Assembly: GCA_937890525.1 (NCBI GenBank)
Contig: CALADI010000030.1
Span: 1-5,199, forward strand
Direction: 5' to 3'
Length of the DNA: 5,199 nucleotides
DNA from: an uncultured Clostridia bacterium
Lineage (GTDB): Bacteria > Bacillota > Clostridia > Oscillospirales > Oscillospiraceae
Shown in pieces: positions 1 through 5,199 of the stretch. The stretch's first letter is position 1, and the number at the start of each line of letters is the position of its first letter. The translations under genes and the position numbers were made by a program. Below the pieces are notes generated by a model. It ran no database searches. It was given only the letters and a program-made list of their open reading frames with translations, and had not been told where the DNA came from.

Positions 1-1320
1 TTCAACTTCGCGACGGATCAGGGGCTTCAGACCGGTTCTGCCATGAAGCCGCTGACAGCGTATGCTCCGGGCTTTGAAGCTGGTGTCATCAGCCCCGCTT
101 CGGTTCTGCCGGATCTGCCCATCGACTACAGCAACGGGGCCTATCCTCTGAACGAATCCAGAACCTACAGCATCAGTACCTCGGTGCTGGAGGGCGTCAT
201 CGAGTCCATCAACACCATTGCGGTGGATGTGGTGGATATGATCGGCACCCAGTACAGCTTCGATTTCGGCAAAGATAAGTTCCGACTCCATGGTCTGCTG
301 GATCATGAGGTCACCGAATCCGGCATGGAGCTGTCCGACATTGGTTATTCCCCGCTGGCGCTGGGCGGTCTGACTTACGGTGTCACCATCCGTGATATGG
401 CAAATGCTTATTCCACCTTCCCCAACGACGGCGTGTGGCGGGAAGCCAGAACCTTCACCAAGGTCTATGACTCTGAAGGAAATCTGGTTCTGGACAATGA
501 GCAGGAATCTGAGCAGATCCTCAGCTACAAGGCAAATAACTATGTGAACTATGTGCTGCGCAACTGTGTCAGCAACGGTTACGCCGGCTATGCCGACCTG
601 TATGACACGGCGGCAGGCGGCAAGACCGGCACCACTACCGACGATAAGGATCGTTGGTTCTGTGGTTACACCAGATACTATACCGCCGCGGTTTGGTGCG
701 GTTATAAGTATCCGGAGACCATTTACCTTACCGGAAACTATACCAATCCCTCCGGACGGCTGTGGGCAAAGGTTATGGAGCCTATCCATGAGGGGCTGGA
801 ATACAAGAACCTTTACGACAGTTCGCAGATGCAGTGGGTCACCATCTGTCTGGACAGCGGCGGATATGCAACGGATGCCTGCTCTGCCGATCCCAGAGGA
901 AACCGGGTGGAGAGTGTTCTGGTTTATCCCGAGGATGCACCGAATTTTACCTGCTCTAAGCATACGCTGGTGGATTACTGCGCCAGCGGAAACGGTGTTG
1001 CCAACGACTACTGCAAGAAGGTGCCCGGTCTTAGCTTCAGCAAGGTGGGTCTTGTGAAGTACACCCAGGGCGAGATCGATAACATTCAAGCTGCCTATTC
1101 TGTCCCCAGTTTCAGCGATGACTTGATTTATCTGGTGGACGGCAGCGGGTCGCCCTTGTCCTTCCACGGACTGAGCGGCGGTATCAACAATGGCATCAAC
1201 GCACCTTACAAGGTTTGCACCAAGCACAATGCCGACAGCATCAAGCCGACGGAGACAAAGCCTGCGGAGACGAAACCCACCGCACCTACCACTCCGTCAG
1301 AAACCAAACCTCAAGCTTGA
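1..1320 (+). CDS. Penicillin-binding protein, class A-like, transpeptidase domain and C-terminal tail (5'-truncated by window edge)
   Basis: Extracytoplasmic enzyme that cross-links peptidoglycan stem peptides by acyl-serine transpeptidation. The frame is open from base 1, giving 439 codons in the window. All three penicillin-binding motifs are present: SAMK at codons 13-16 (catalytic Ser at 37-39, Lys at 46-48), SIN at codons 69-71 (205-213) and KTG at codons 208-210 (622-630) followed by TT. The ATG at 43 lies inside the SxxK motif, so it is not the start; the true start is upstream. KPLTAYAPGFE after the active site and the TYGVTIRDMANAYSTF segment resemble class A (PBP1A/PonA-type) enzymes, so a membrane anchor and a GT51 glycosyltransferase domain are expected upstream but cannot be seen. 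After the transpeptidase domain comes a region with six cysteines (codons 283-406) and a Thr/Pro/Lys-rich tail with three ETKP units. The methyltransferase gene follows after 33 nt. Class is inferred; PBP identity is secure. Confidence 0.93.
   Translation, partial: FNFATDQGLQTGSAMKPLTAYAPGFEAGVISPASVLPDLPIDYSNGAYPLNESRTYSISTSVLEGVIESINTIAVDVVDMIGTQYSFDFGKDKFRLHGLLDHEVTESGMELSDIGYSPLALGGLTYGVTIRDMANAYSTFPNDGVWREARTFTKVYDSEGNLVLDNEQESEQILSYKANNYVNYVLRNCVSNGYAGYADLYDTAAGGKTGTTTDDKDRWFCGYTRYYTAAVWCGYKYPETIYLTGNYTNPSGRLWAKVMEPIHEGLEYKNLYDSSQMQWVTICLDSGGYATDACSADPRGNRVESVLVYPEDAPNFTCSKHTLVDYCASGNGVANDYCKKVPGLSFSKVGLVKYTQGEIDNIQAAYSVPSFSDDLIYLVDGSGSPLSFHGLSGGINNGINAPYKVCTKHNADSIKPTETKPAETKPTAPTTPSETKPQA
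1249..1311 (+). repeat. ETKP-repeat coding segment in the PBP C-terminal tail
   Basis: The last 21 or so codons of the PBP encode a low-complexity tail rich in Thr, Pro, Lys and Glu. The unit ETKP occurs three times, at 1252-1263, 1267-1278 and 1300-1311, preceded by T, A and S respectively. Different codons are used for the copies, so this is repetition at the protein level rather than a recent DNA duplication. Similar disordered tails are common at the C-terminus of class A PBPs of Gram-positive bacteria; a role as a flexible wall-spanning segment is inference. Confidence 0.75.
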
Positions 1321-1353
1321 TCACCATCGAATCGGAAAGACAGAGGAAACAAT

Positions 1354-2229
1354 ATGATTTGGACATCAGACGAGTGGAAAGACTACGAGATCCTGGATGC
1401 CACAGACGGCGAGCGTCTGGAGCGTTGGGGCAAGTACCTGCTGGTACGCCCCGACCCCCAGGTGATCTGGAATACCCCCCGTGTGGACGCTGGGTGGAAG
1501 CGCTACGACGCCCGGTACCTCCGCTCCAACACCGGCGGCGGACATTGGACGGAGCATCATCTGCCGGAGCGTTGGCAGATCCGTTACAAGGATTATCTTA
1601 CTTTTAATGTAAAGCCCATGAACTTCAAGCATACCGGCGTGTTCCCGGAGCAGGCTGCCAACTGGGACTTTATCCGGGAGCGGGTGGCTTCCGCCGCAGG
1701 ACGCCGTCCTGTGCGGGTGCTGAATATGTTTGCCTATTCCGGCGGCGCAACGCTGGCTGCTGCTGCCGGCGGCGCAGAGGTCTGGCATGTGGATGCCTCC
1801 AAGGGCATGGTGGCATGGGCCAAGGAGAATGCTGCGGCGTCGGGCTTGGCAGATCGTCCCATCCATTGGATCGTAGATGACTGCGCCAAGTTCATCCAGC
1901 GGGAGATCCGCCGGGGGCGGCGGTATGACGGGATCATCATGGATCCCCCCAGCTACGGCAGAGGCCCCTCCGGGGAGATCTGGAAAATGGAAACCAGTTT
2001 TTACCCCTTCCTGAAGGAAGTGGTGAAGGTGCTGTCGGATGATCCGCTGTTTGTCATCATCAACTCTTATACCACAGGACTGGCGCCCAGTGCCGTGGGC
2101 TATGTATCGGATACGGTGTTTACCCCGGCATTTGGGGGGCATACCCACAACGGAGAACTGGGACTGCCGGTCAAGAGCACGGGCTTTGTCCTGCCCTGCG
2201 GTGCGGCAGGGCGATGGACTCCGGACTGA
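1354..2229 (+). CDS. Class I SAM-dependent methyltransferase, RlmI-like family
   Basis: Predicted cytoplasmic methyltransferase of 291 residues using S-adenosylmethionine. The Rossmann-fold motifs are clear: motif I with the glycine loop at about 122-133 (VLNMFAYSGGAT), an acidic residue at the end of the next strand (D147 in VDAS) for the SAM ribose, DD at 175-176 for the adenine side, and motif IV DPPSYGRG at 197-204. The N-terminal ~80 residues are rich in Trp, Arg and Tyr and do not look like the PUA domain of RlmI. The closest family I recognise is that of the 23S rRNA cytosine-C5 methyltransferases RlmI/RlmK (Methyltransf_SAM type), but the only cysteines are C177 and C282, neither in motif IV nor in the motif VI region (INSYTTG, 236-242), so m5C chemistry is doubtful. 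The ATG has AGAGGA at 1342-1347 with good spacing. The gene ends 13 nt before ecfA1 and supplies the first base of its ribosome binding site. The fold is secure; the substrate is unknown. Confidence 0.85.
   Translation: MIWTSDEWKDYEILDATDGERLERWGKYLLVRPDPQVIWNTPRVDAGWKRYDARYLRSNTGGGHWTEHHLPERWQIRYKDYLTFNVKPMNFKHTGVFPEQAANWDFIRERVASAAGRRPVRVLNMFAYSGGATLAAAAGGAEVWHVDASKGMVAWAKENAAASGLADRPIHWIVDDCAKFIQREIRRGRRYDGIIMDPPSYGRGPSGEIWKMETSFYPFLKEVVKVLSDDPLFVIINSYTTGLAPSAVGYVSDTVFTPAFGGHTHNGELGLPVKSTGFVLPCGAAGRWTPD
2193..2212 (+). other. 7-bp inverted repeat at the methyltransferase 3' end
   Basis: GCCCTGC at 2193-2199 pairs perfectly with GCAGGGC at 2206-2212 around a 6-nt loop. It lies inside the last codons of the methyltransferase, about 16 nt upstream of the ecfA1 Shine-Dalgarno. 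No run of T follows, so it is not a rho-independent terminator. The segment also encodes LPCGAAGR, so the pairing may be a by-product of coding constraint in GC-rich DNA. A role in mRNA processing or in setting ecfA1 translation is only a possibility. Confidence 0.35.
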
Positions 2230-2234
2230 GGAGG
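2229..2234 (+). promoter_or_regulatory. Ribosome binding site of ecfA1 (decides a TTG start)
   Basis: AGGAGG, a perfect anti-16S match, begins on the last base of the methyltransferase stop codon and is 8 nt from TTG at 2243. The reading frame stays open upstream to 2039, so this site is what places the start at 2243. The overlap with the upstream stop suggests translational coupling. Confidence 0.88.
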
Positions 2235-2242
2235 AAACGGCA

Positions 2243-3091
2243 TTGACTGATGCGATCATTGCACAAAATCTAAGCTATCACTACCCGGTCATGGATGAAG
2301 AAACACCGGTTTCTGTTTTTGAGGATTTGGATCTTCAGATCCGGCAGGGCAGTTTTGTGGCGCTGCTGGGCAGCAACGGCTCCGGGAAGTCCACGCTTGC
2401 GAAGCATTTCAATGCGATCTTGCTGCCCTGCGGCGGTAAGATGTATGTATACGATATGGATACCTCGGATGAAAATGCGCTGATCCCCATTCGGCAGAAT
2501 GTGGGTATGGTATTCCAGAATCCGGATAACCAGATCGTTGCCAATGTGGTGGACGAGGATGTGGCGTTCGCTCCGGAGAATCTGGGCGTTTCCAGTGCGG
2601 AGATCCGCCATCGGGTGGACAATGCGCTGAAACAAGTGGGGATGTACGAATATCGGGAGCATGCGCCCCATCTTCTGTCTGGTGGACAGAAGCAGCGCAT
2701 TGCCATCGCCGGTGTCATCGCCATGGAGCCCAGATGTATCGTGCTGGACGAGCCTACGGCTATGCTGGATCCCAAGGGACGCCGGGAGGTCATGGAGACC
2801 ATCGGACGGCTGAACCGGGAGAAGGGGATTACGGTGATCCTTATCACCCACCATATGGACGAAGCGGCACAGGCTCAGCGTGTGGCTGTGCTGCATAAGG
2901 GGCAGATCCGTGCCGACGGCAGCCCCAAGGAGGTTTTTTCCCAAGTGGAGCTGCTCCACGAGCTGGGACTTGCATCCCCGGAGACGGTGGAGCTCTGCTG
3001 GGAATTGGATCAGCAGGGGTATGACCTTCCGCTGGATCTTCTGGATACCGAGAGCTGCGCGCAGACACTTTACACCATGCTGAAGGCCTGA
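2243..3091 (+). CDS. ecfA1: Energy-coupling factor transporter ATPase EcfA1
   Basis: One of two cytoplasmic ABC-type ATPases that drive ECF uptake of vitamins or other micronutrients through EcfT and a substrate-binding S component. With the TTG start the protein has 282 residues, the usual EcfA1 size. Motifs in order: Walker A GSNGSGKST at 43-51, Q-loop Q92 in VFQNPDNQIV, signature LSGGQ at 145-149, Walker B CIVLDE at 165-170 with catalytic E170, D-loop MLDP at 174-177, and H-loop H203 in ITHH. The QNPDNQIV segment is characteristic of the EcfA1 (CbiO1) subfamily, as opposed to QYPEYQLFEET in EcfA2. TTG at 2243 was chosen over upstream in-frame starts because of the AGGAGG 8 nt before it, because the ABC fold begins right after it (AIIAQNLSYHY), and because earlier starts would overlap the methyltransferase by up to about 190 nt. 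The next in-frame ATG (M17) would remove the first strand. All catalytic residues are intact. Confidence 0.95.
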   Translation: MTDAIIAQNLSYHYPVMDEETPVSVFEDLDLQIRQGSFVALLGSNGSGKSTLAKHFNAILLPCGGKMYVYDMDTSDENALIPIRQNVGMVFQNPDNQIVANVVDEDVAFAPENLGVSSAEIRHRVDNALKQVGMYEYREHAPHLLSGGQKQRIAIAGVIAMEPRCIVLDEPTAMLDPKGRREVMETIGRLNREKGITVILITHHMDEAAQAQRVAVLHKGQIRADGSPKEVFSQVELLHELGLASPETVELCWELDQQGYDLPLDLLDTESCAQTLYTMLKA

Positions 3092-3097
3092 CGCGTC

Positions 3098-3104
3098 GGG
3101 AGGA
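3098..3104 (+). promoter_or_regulatory. Ribosome binding site of ecfA2 (supports a TTG start)
   Basis: GGGAGGA lies with its GGAGG core (3099-3103) 8 nt before TTG at 3112, the same spacing as for ecfA1. An in-frame TGA at 3106-3108 rules out any start upstream, so TTG 3112 is effectively forced. The nearby ATG at 3105 is out of frame and too close to the site. Confidence 0.88.
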
Positions 3105-3111
3105 ATGAGAT

Positions 3112-3975
3112 TTGTCAACCATCTTAGAGGTAAACCACCTCACACACACATATAGTGCCGGAACCCCCTTTGAACACAAGGCTTTGGATGATGTATCCTT
3201 CCGGGTGGAGCGAGGGGAGTTTATAGGCATCATCGGACATACAGGCTCCGGCAAGTCCACCTTGATCCAACACCTGAACGGACTGCTGAAGCCGGATTCC
3301 GGTACGGTGCTGCTGGACGGCAAGGACATCTGGTGCGACAAGAAGTTCACCAGACAGGCGAGATTCCGGGTGGGATTGGTGTTCCAGTACCCGGAGTATC
3401 AGCTATTTGAGGAGACGGTCTACAAGGACATCGCCTTCGGCCCCAAGAACATGGGGCTGAGCACCGAGGAGATCGACCGCCGGGTGCGGGAAGCTGCGGA
3501 TTTTGTGGGCATCTCCCAGCAACAGCTTGCGGCGTCCCCATTCGACCTGTCCGGCGGTCAGAAGCGCCGGGCGGCCATTGCCGGCGTCATTGCTATGGAG
3601 CCGGAGGTTCTGATCTTGGACGAACCCACCGCCGGTCTAGACCCGGTGAGCCGGCAGGAGATCCTTGATAATATTCAGAAATACCGCCGGGCAAAAAATG
3701 CCACCATCATGATGGTCAGCCACTCCATGAGCGATGTGGCTCGTCTGACGGAGCGGCTGCTGGTGATGAATGGGGCAAAGCTTGCTATGGATGGCATGCC
3801 GGAACAGGTGTTTGCCCGAGCGCAGGAACTGCTGGACATGGGATTGGATATCCCGGATGTGACCCGTGTTTTCCTGCGGCTGAAGCAGATGGGATTGGAT
3901 GTACAGCCGGTCTACACCATCGATCAGGCGGCGGCAGAGATCCGCAGACTGAAGGAGGGGAATTCCCATGCTTAA
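3112..3975 (+). CDS. ecfA2: Energy-coupling factor transporter ATPase EcfA2
   Basis: Second ABC ATPase of the ECF module; it forms a heterodimer with EcfA1, and ATP-driven closure is passed to EcfT. The protein has 287 residues, full length for the family. Motifs: Walker A GHTGSGKST at 42-50, Q-loop Q92 within VFQYPEYQLFEET (the EcfA2 hallmark), signature LSGGQ at 146-150 followed by KRR, Walker B VLILDE at 166-171 with catalytic E171, D-loop GLDP at 175-178, and H-loop H204 in VSHSM. Both ATP sites of the EcfA1-EcfA2 pair therefore look complete. The start is TTG: an in-frame stop sits 3 nt upstream and the next in-frame ATG (M114) would delete Walker A. It lies 20 nt after ecfA1, and its last 8 nt overlap ecfT, implying coupled translation and balanced subunit synthesis. 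Confidence 0.96.
   Translation: MSTILEVNHLTHTYSAGTPFEHKALDDVSFRVERGEFIGIIGHTGSGKSTLIQHLNGLLKPDSGTVLLDGKDIWCDKKFTRQARFRVGLVFQYPEYQLFEETVYKDIAFGPKNMGLSTEEIDRRVREAADFVGISQQQLAASPFDLSGGQKRRAAIAGVIAMEPEVLILDEPTAGLDPVSRQEILDNIQKYRRAKNATIMMVSHSMSDVARLTERLLVMNGAKLAMDGMPEQVFARAQELLDMGLDIPDVTRVFLRLKQMGLDVQPVYTIDQAAAEIRRLKEGNSHA
3952..3958 (+). promoter_or_regulatory. Ribosome binding site of ecfT, inside the ecfA2 3' end
   Basis: AAGGAGG, a near-complete Shine-Dalgarno, lies within the last codons of ecfA2 and is 9 nt from the ecfT ATG at 3968. Ribosomes finishing ecfA2 would pass over it, which fits the 8-nt gene overlap. Confidence 0.88.
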
Positions 3976-4774
3976 AGACATTACGCTGGGACAGTATTTC
4001 CCGGGTACTTCCCCCATTCACCGTTTGGATCCCAGAACCAAGCTGCTGATGGTGGTGATCTATATCGTGGTGCTGTTCAGCGCCGATGGATGGATCAGCT
4101 ATGGGCTTGTGTTTGCATTTCTGGCGTACAGCGTTTGGTTGTCCAAGGTCTCGCTGAAGGCCATTACCCGGGGGATGAAGCCGGTTCTGTTTATTGTGGT
4201 GTTTACCGGCATCCTGAACCTGTTCTTCACCGAGGGCACCCATGTGATCGTCTCTTTCTGGGGCGTCACCATCACATGGGAAGCGGTGGAACGGGCGTTT
4301 TTCATGATCGCTCGGATCATGATGCTCATTACGGGAACCTTCTTGTTGACCTACACAACATCCCCCATTGCGCTGACTGATGGACTGGAGTCTCTGCTGG
4401 GACCGCTGAAGAAGATCCATCTGCCGGTGCATGAATTGAGTATGATCATGTGCATCGCCCTGCGTTTTATCCCCACTTTGATCGAGGAGACGGATAAGAT
4501 CATCAGCGCCCAGAAGGCCAGAGGTGCGGATTTCGAGACAGGCAGTCTGCTGCAGCGGGCGAAAGCTTTGGTGCCCATTCTGGTGCCTCTGTTCATCAGC
4601 GCTTTCCGCCGGGCAGACGAGCTGGCCATTGCCATGGAGTGCCGCTGCTATCAAGGCGGCGAAGGCAGAACCAAGATGAAGCTGCTTCGCTATCATCGTC
4701 TGGATCTGATCACCTTCTGCATCGGCGGCGGTCTTTTGGCGGCGGTGCTTCTGCTGCGCTATTTTGGCGTATAA
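3968..4774 (+). CDS. ecfT: Energy-coupling factor transporter transmembrane protein EcfT
   Basis: Integral membrane coupling component (268 residues) that links the EcfA1-EcfA2 ATPases to an interchangeable S component. Near the N-terminus HRLDPRTKL (18-26) is the family's typical entry motif, followed by hydrophobic segments at about 26-39, 43-58, 72-88 and 111-130 and a C-terminal one at about 247-264. The cytoplasmic coupling helices carry the two short motifs that contact the ATPases: ARG at 184-186 (AQKARGAD) and CRC at 225-227 (AMECRCYQGG), the latter a variant of the usual second ARG. The arginines are kept in both. Start ATG 3968 is preceded by AAGGAGG and overlaps ecfA2 by 8 nt. truA begins 9 nt after the stop. 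No S component is encoded beside it, so it probably serves S proteins encoded elsewhere; the transported substrates cannot be inferred from this window. Confidence 0.95.
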   Translation: MLKDITLGQYFPGTSPIHRLDPRTKLLMVVIYIVVLFSADGWISYGLVFAFLAYSVWLSKVSLKAITRGMKPVLFIVVFTGILNLFFTEGTHVIVSFWGVTITWEAVERAFFMIARIMMLITGTFLLTYTTSPIALTDGLESLLGPLKKIHLPVHELSMIMCIALRFIPTLIEETDKIISAQKARGADFETGSLLQRAKALVPILVPLFISAFRRADELAIAMECRCYQGGEGRTKMKLLRYHRLDLITFCIGGGLLAAVLLLRYFGV

Positions 4775-4783
4775 GAGGTGCCT

Positions 4784-5199
4784 ATGCGAAATATTGTATT
4801 GTATCTGTCCTATTTGGGCACGCATTACCACGGCTGGCAGGTGCAGAAGAAGCTGGCGACCGTGGGGGAGACCGTAGAGACGGCGGCTGCCATGGTAGTG
4901 GGGCATCCGGTCCATGTGACCGGATGCGGAAGAACCGATGCCGGAGTTCATGCAAAGTGCTATGTGGCGAATTTTCGTACCGATTCCAGGATCCCGGTGG
5001 ATCGGATCCCTTATGCGCTGAACACCCATCTGCCTCCGGACATCGTGGTGGATCACGCCTTTGAGGTGCACGAGGACTTCAATGCCATTGGCTCTTGTGT
5101 CCGCAAGGAGTATACCTACCTCATCTATAATTCCCGGATCAAAGATCCCTTCTATGTGGATCGGGCATGGTTCTATCCAAAACATCTGGATGAAAAGAT
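4784..5199 (+). CDS. truA: tRNA pseudouridine(38-40) synthase TruA, N-terminal part (3'-truncated by window edge)
   Basis: Cytoplasmic enzyme that isomerises uridine to pseudouridine at positions 38, 39 and 40 of the tRNA anticodon arm. The window holds 138 complete codons, about half of the usual ~245-260 residues; the frame is open to the end. Seen in order: the opening strand MRNIVLYLSYLGT with YHGWQVQ at 15-21, the catalytic motif GRTDAGVHA at 49-57 with nucleophile D52, the YALNTHLPPDI block at 77-87, and KEYTYLIYN at 108-116. All are TruA hallmarks. In the TVGETVE stretch (25-31) the glycine takes the place where many TruA proteins have glutamine (TVQ); this is a minor variant. ATG 4784 follows AGAGGTG at 4774-4780, which begins on the last base of the ecfT stop. 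The adjacency to ecfT is the classic Firmicute arrangement, in which rplM and rpsI often follow; they are outside this window. Confidence 0.95.
   Translation, partial: MRNIVLYLSYLGTHYHGWQVQKKLATVGETVETAAAMVVGHPVHVTGCGRTDAGVHAKCYVANFRTDSRIPVDRIPYALNTHLPPDIVVDHAFEVHEDFNAIGSCVRKEYTYLIYNSRIKDPFYVDRAWFYPKHLDEK

Noticed and set aside
43..45. ATG as the start of the PBP
   Set aside because: It lies between the catalytic Ser and Lys of the SxxK motif, and the frame is open to base 1 with PBP-like residues before it. The gene simply begins upstream of the window.
551..1057. Second forward frame inside the PBP gene
   Set aside because: Arg/Pro-rich frame-shifted shadow of the transpeptidase domain, with no support of its own.
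1317..1353. Possible promoter or terminator between the PBP and the methyltransferase
   Set aside because: A TTGATC resembles a -35 box, but no -10-like sequence stands at a workable distance, and there is no hairpin with a T-run. I cannot support either element.
2039..2242. Longer EcfA1 starting at ATG 2039 (350 residues)
   Set aside because: The extra 68 residues would be read from the methyltransferase gene in another frame and match nothing in EcfA1. The AGGAGG before TTG 2243 gives the usual length.
1366..2259. Antisense open frame opposite the methyltransferase
   Set aside because: It mirrors a gene with clear SAM-binding motifs, has no recognisable domain and no ribosome binding site that I can see supporting it.
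2270..3118. Antisense open frame opposite ecfA1
   Set aside because: It is a shadow of an ATPase gene with every ABC motif intact; the translation shows no family features.
3105..3155. ATG 3105 as a small ORF or as the ecfA2 start
   Set aside because: It is out of frame with ecfA2, sits only about 1 nt after the GGAGG core and encodes only 16 residues.
4639..5064. Forward frame spanning the ecfT-truA junction
   Set aside because: It is Gly/Arg/Ser-rich and overlaps two confirmed genes in other frames, so it is a shadow.
3785..5185. Long antisense open frame (466 codons) opposite ecfA2, ecfT and truA
   Set aside because: It covers three well-supported genes on the other strand, and its translation is His/Gln-rich without domains. 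It is explained by codon bias leaving few stops on the complementary strand.
1..5199. Mobile elements, CRISPR arrays, tRNA or rRNA genes, riboswitches
   Set aside because: I looked on both strands; the window is almost fully coding with gaps of at most 33 nt and shows no direct-repeat arrays, transposase signatures or structured leaders.

Overview
This window is a compact, gene-dense piece of a bacterial chromosome with every gene on the + strand: a 5'-truncated penicillin-binding protein, a class I SAM-dependent methyltransferase, the energy-coupling factor (ECF) module ecfA1-ecfA2-ecfT, and the 5' part of truA. The strong AGGAGG-type ribosome binding sites, two TTG starts, the class A PBP with a Thr/Pro/Lys-rich tail, the moderately high GC content and the ecfA1-ecfA2-ecfT-truA order all point to a Firmicute. 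A gut-type Clostridia member (Oscillospiraceae/Ruminococcaceae-like) is my best guess, but no marker here settles the taxon.

Layout: 1-1320 is the transpeptidase half and C-terminal tail of a class A-like PBP whose start lies upstream of the window. After 33 nt comes the methyltransferase (1354-2229). Its stop codon touches the Shine-Dalgarno sequence of ecfA1 (2243-3091, TTG start). A 20-nt gap leads to ecfA2 (3112-3975, TTG start), ecfT overlaps it by 8 nt (3968-4774), and truA follows after 9 nt (4784 to beyond the window end). No intergenic stretch exceeds 33 nt, and I see neither a credible internal promoter nor a rho-independent terminator, so at least the methyltransferase through truA probably forms one transcription unit.

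Function: EcfA1 and EcfA2 are the paired ATPases and EcfT the membrane coupling protein of an ECF vitamin/micronutrient importer. No substrate-binding S component is in the window, which fits a shared (group II) ECF module serving S components encoded elsewhere. TruA makes pseudouridine at positions 38-40 of tRNA anticodon arms. The PBP cross-links peptidoglycan outside the membrane. The methyltransferase resembles the RlmI-like family, but its target cannot be read from the sequence.

I do not see an undescribed system here. The points worth a second look are modest: the absence of ribosomal protein genes upstream of ecfA1, TTG starts confined to the two ATPases, a CRC variant of the second EcfT coupling motif, a methyltransferase without cysteines at the usual m5C catalytic positions, and a cysteine-bearing C-terminal extension on the PBP.
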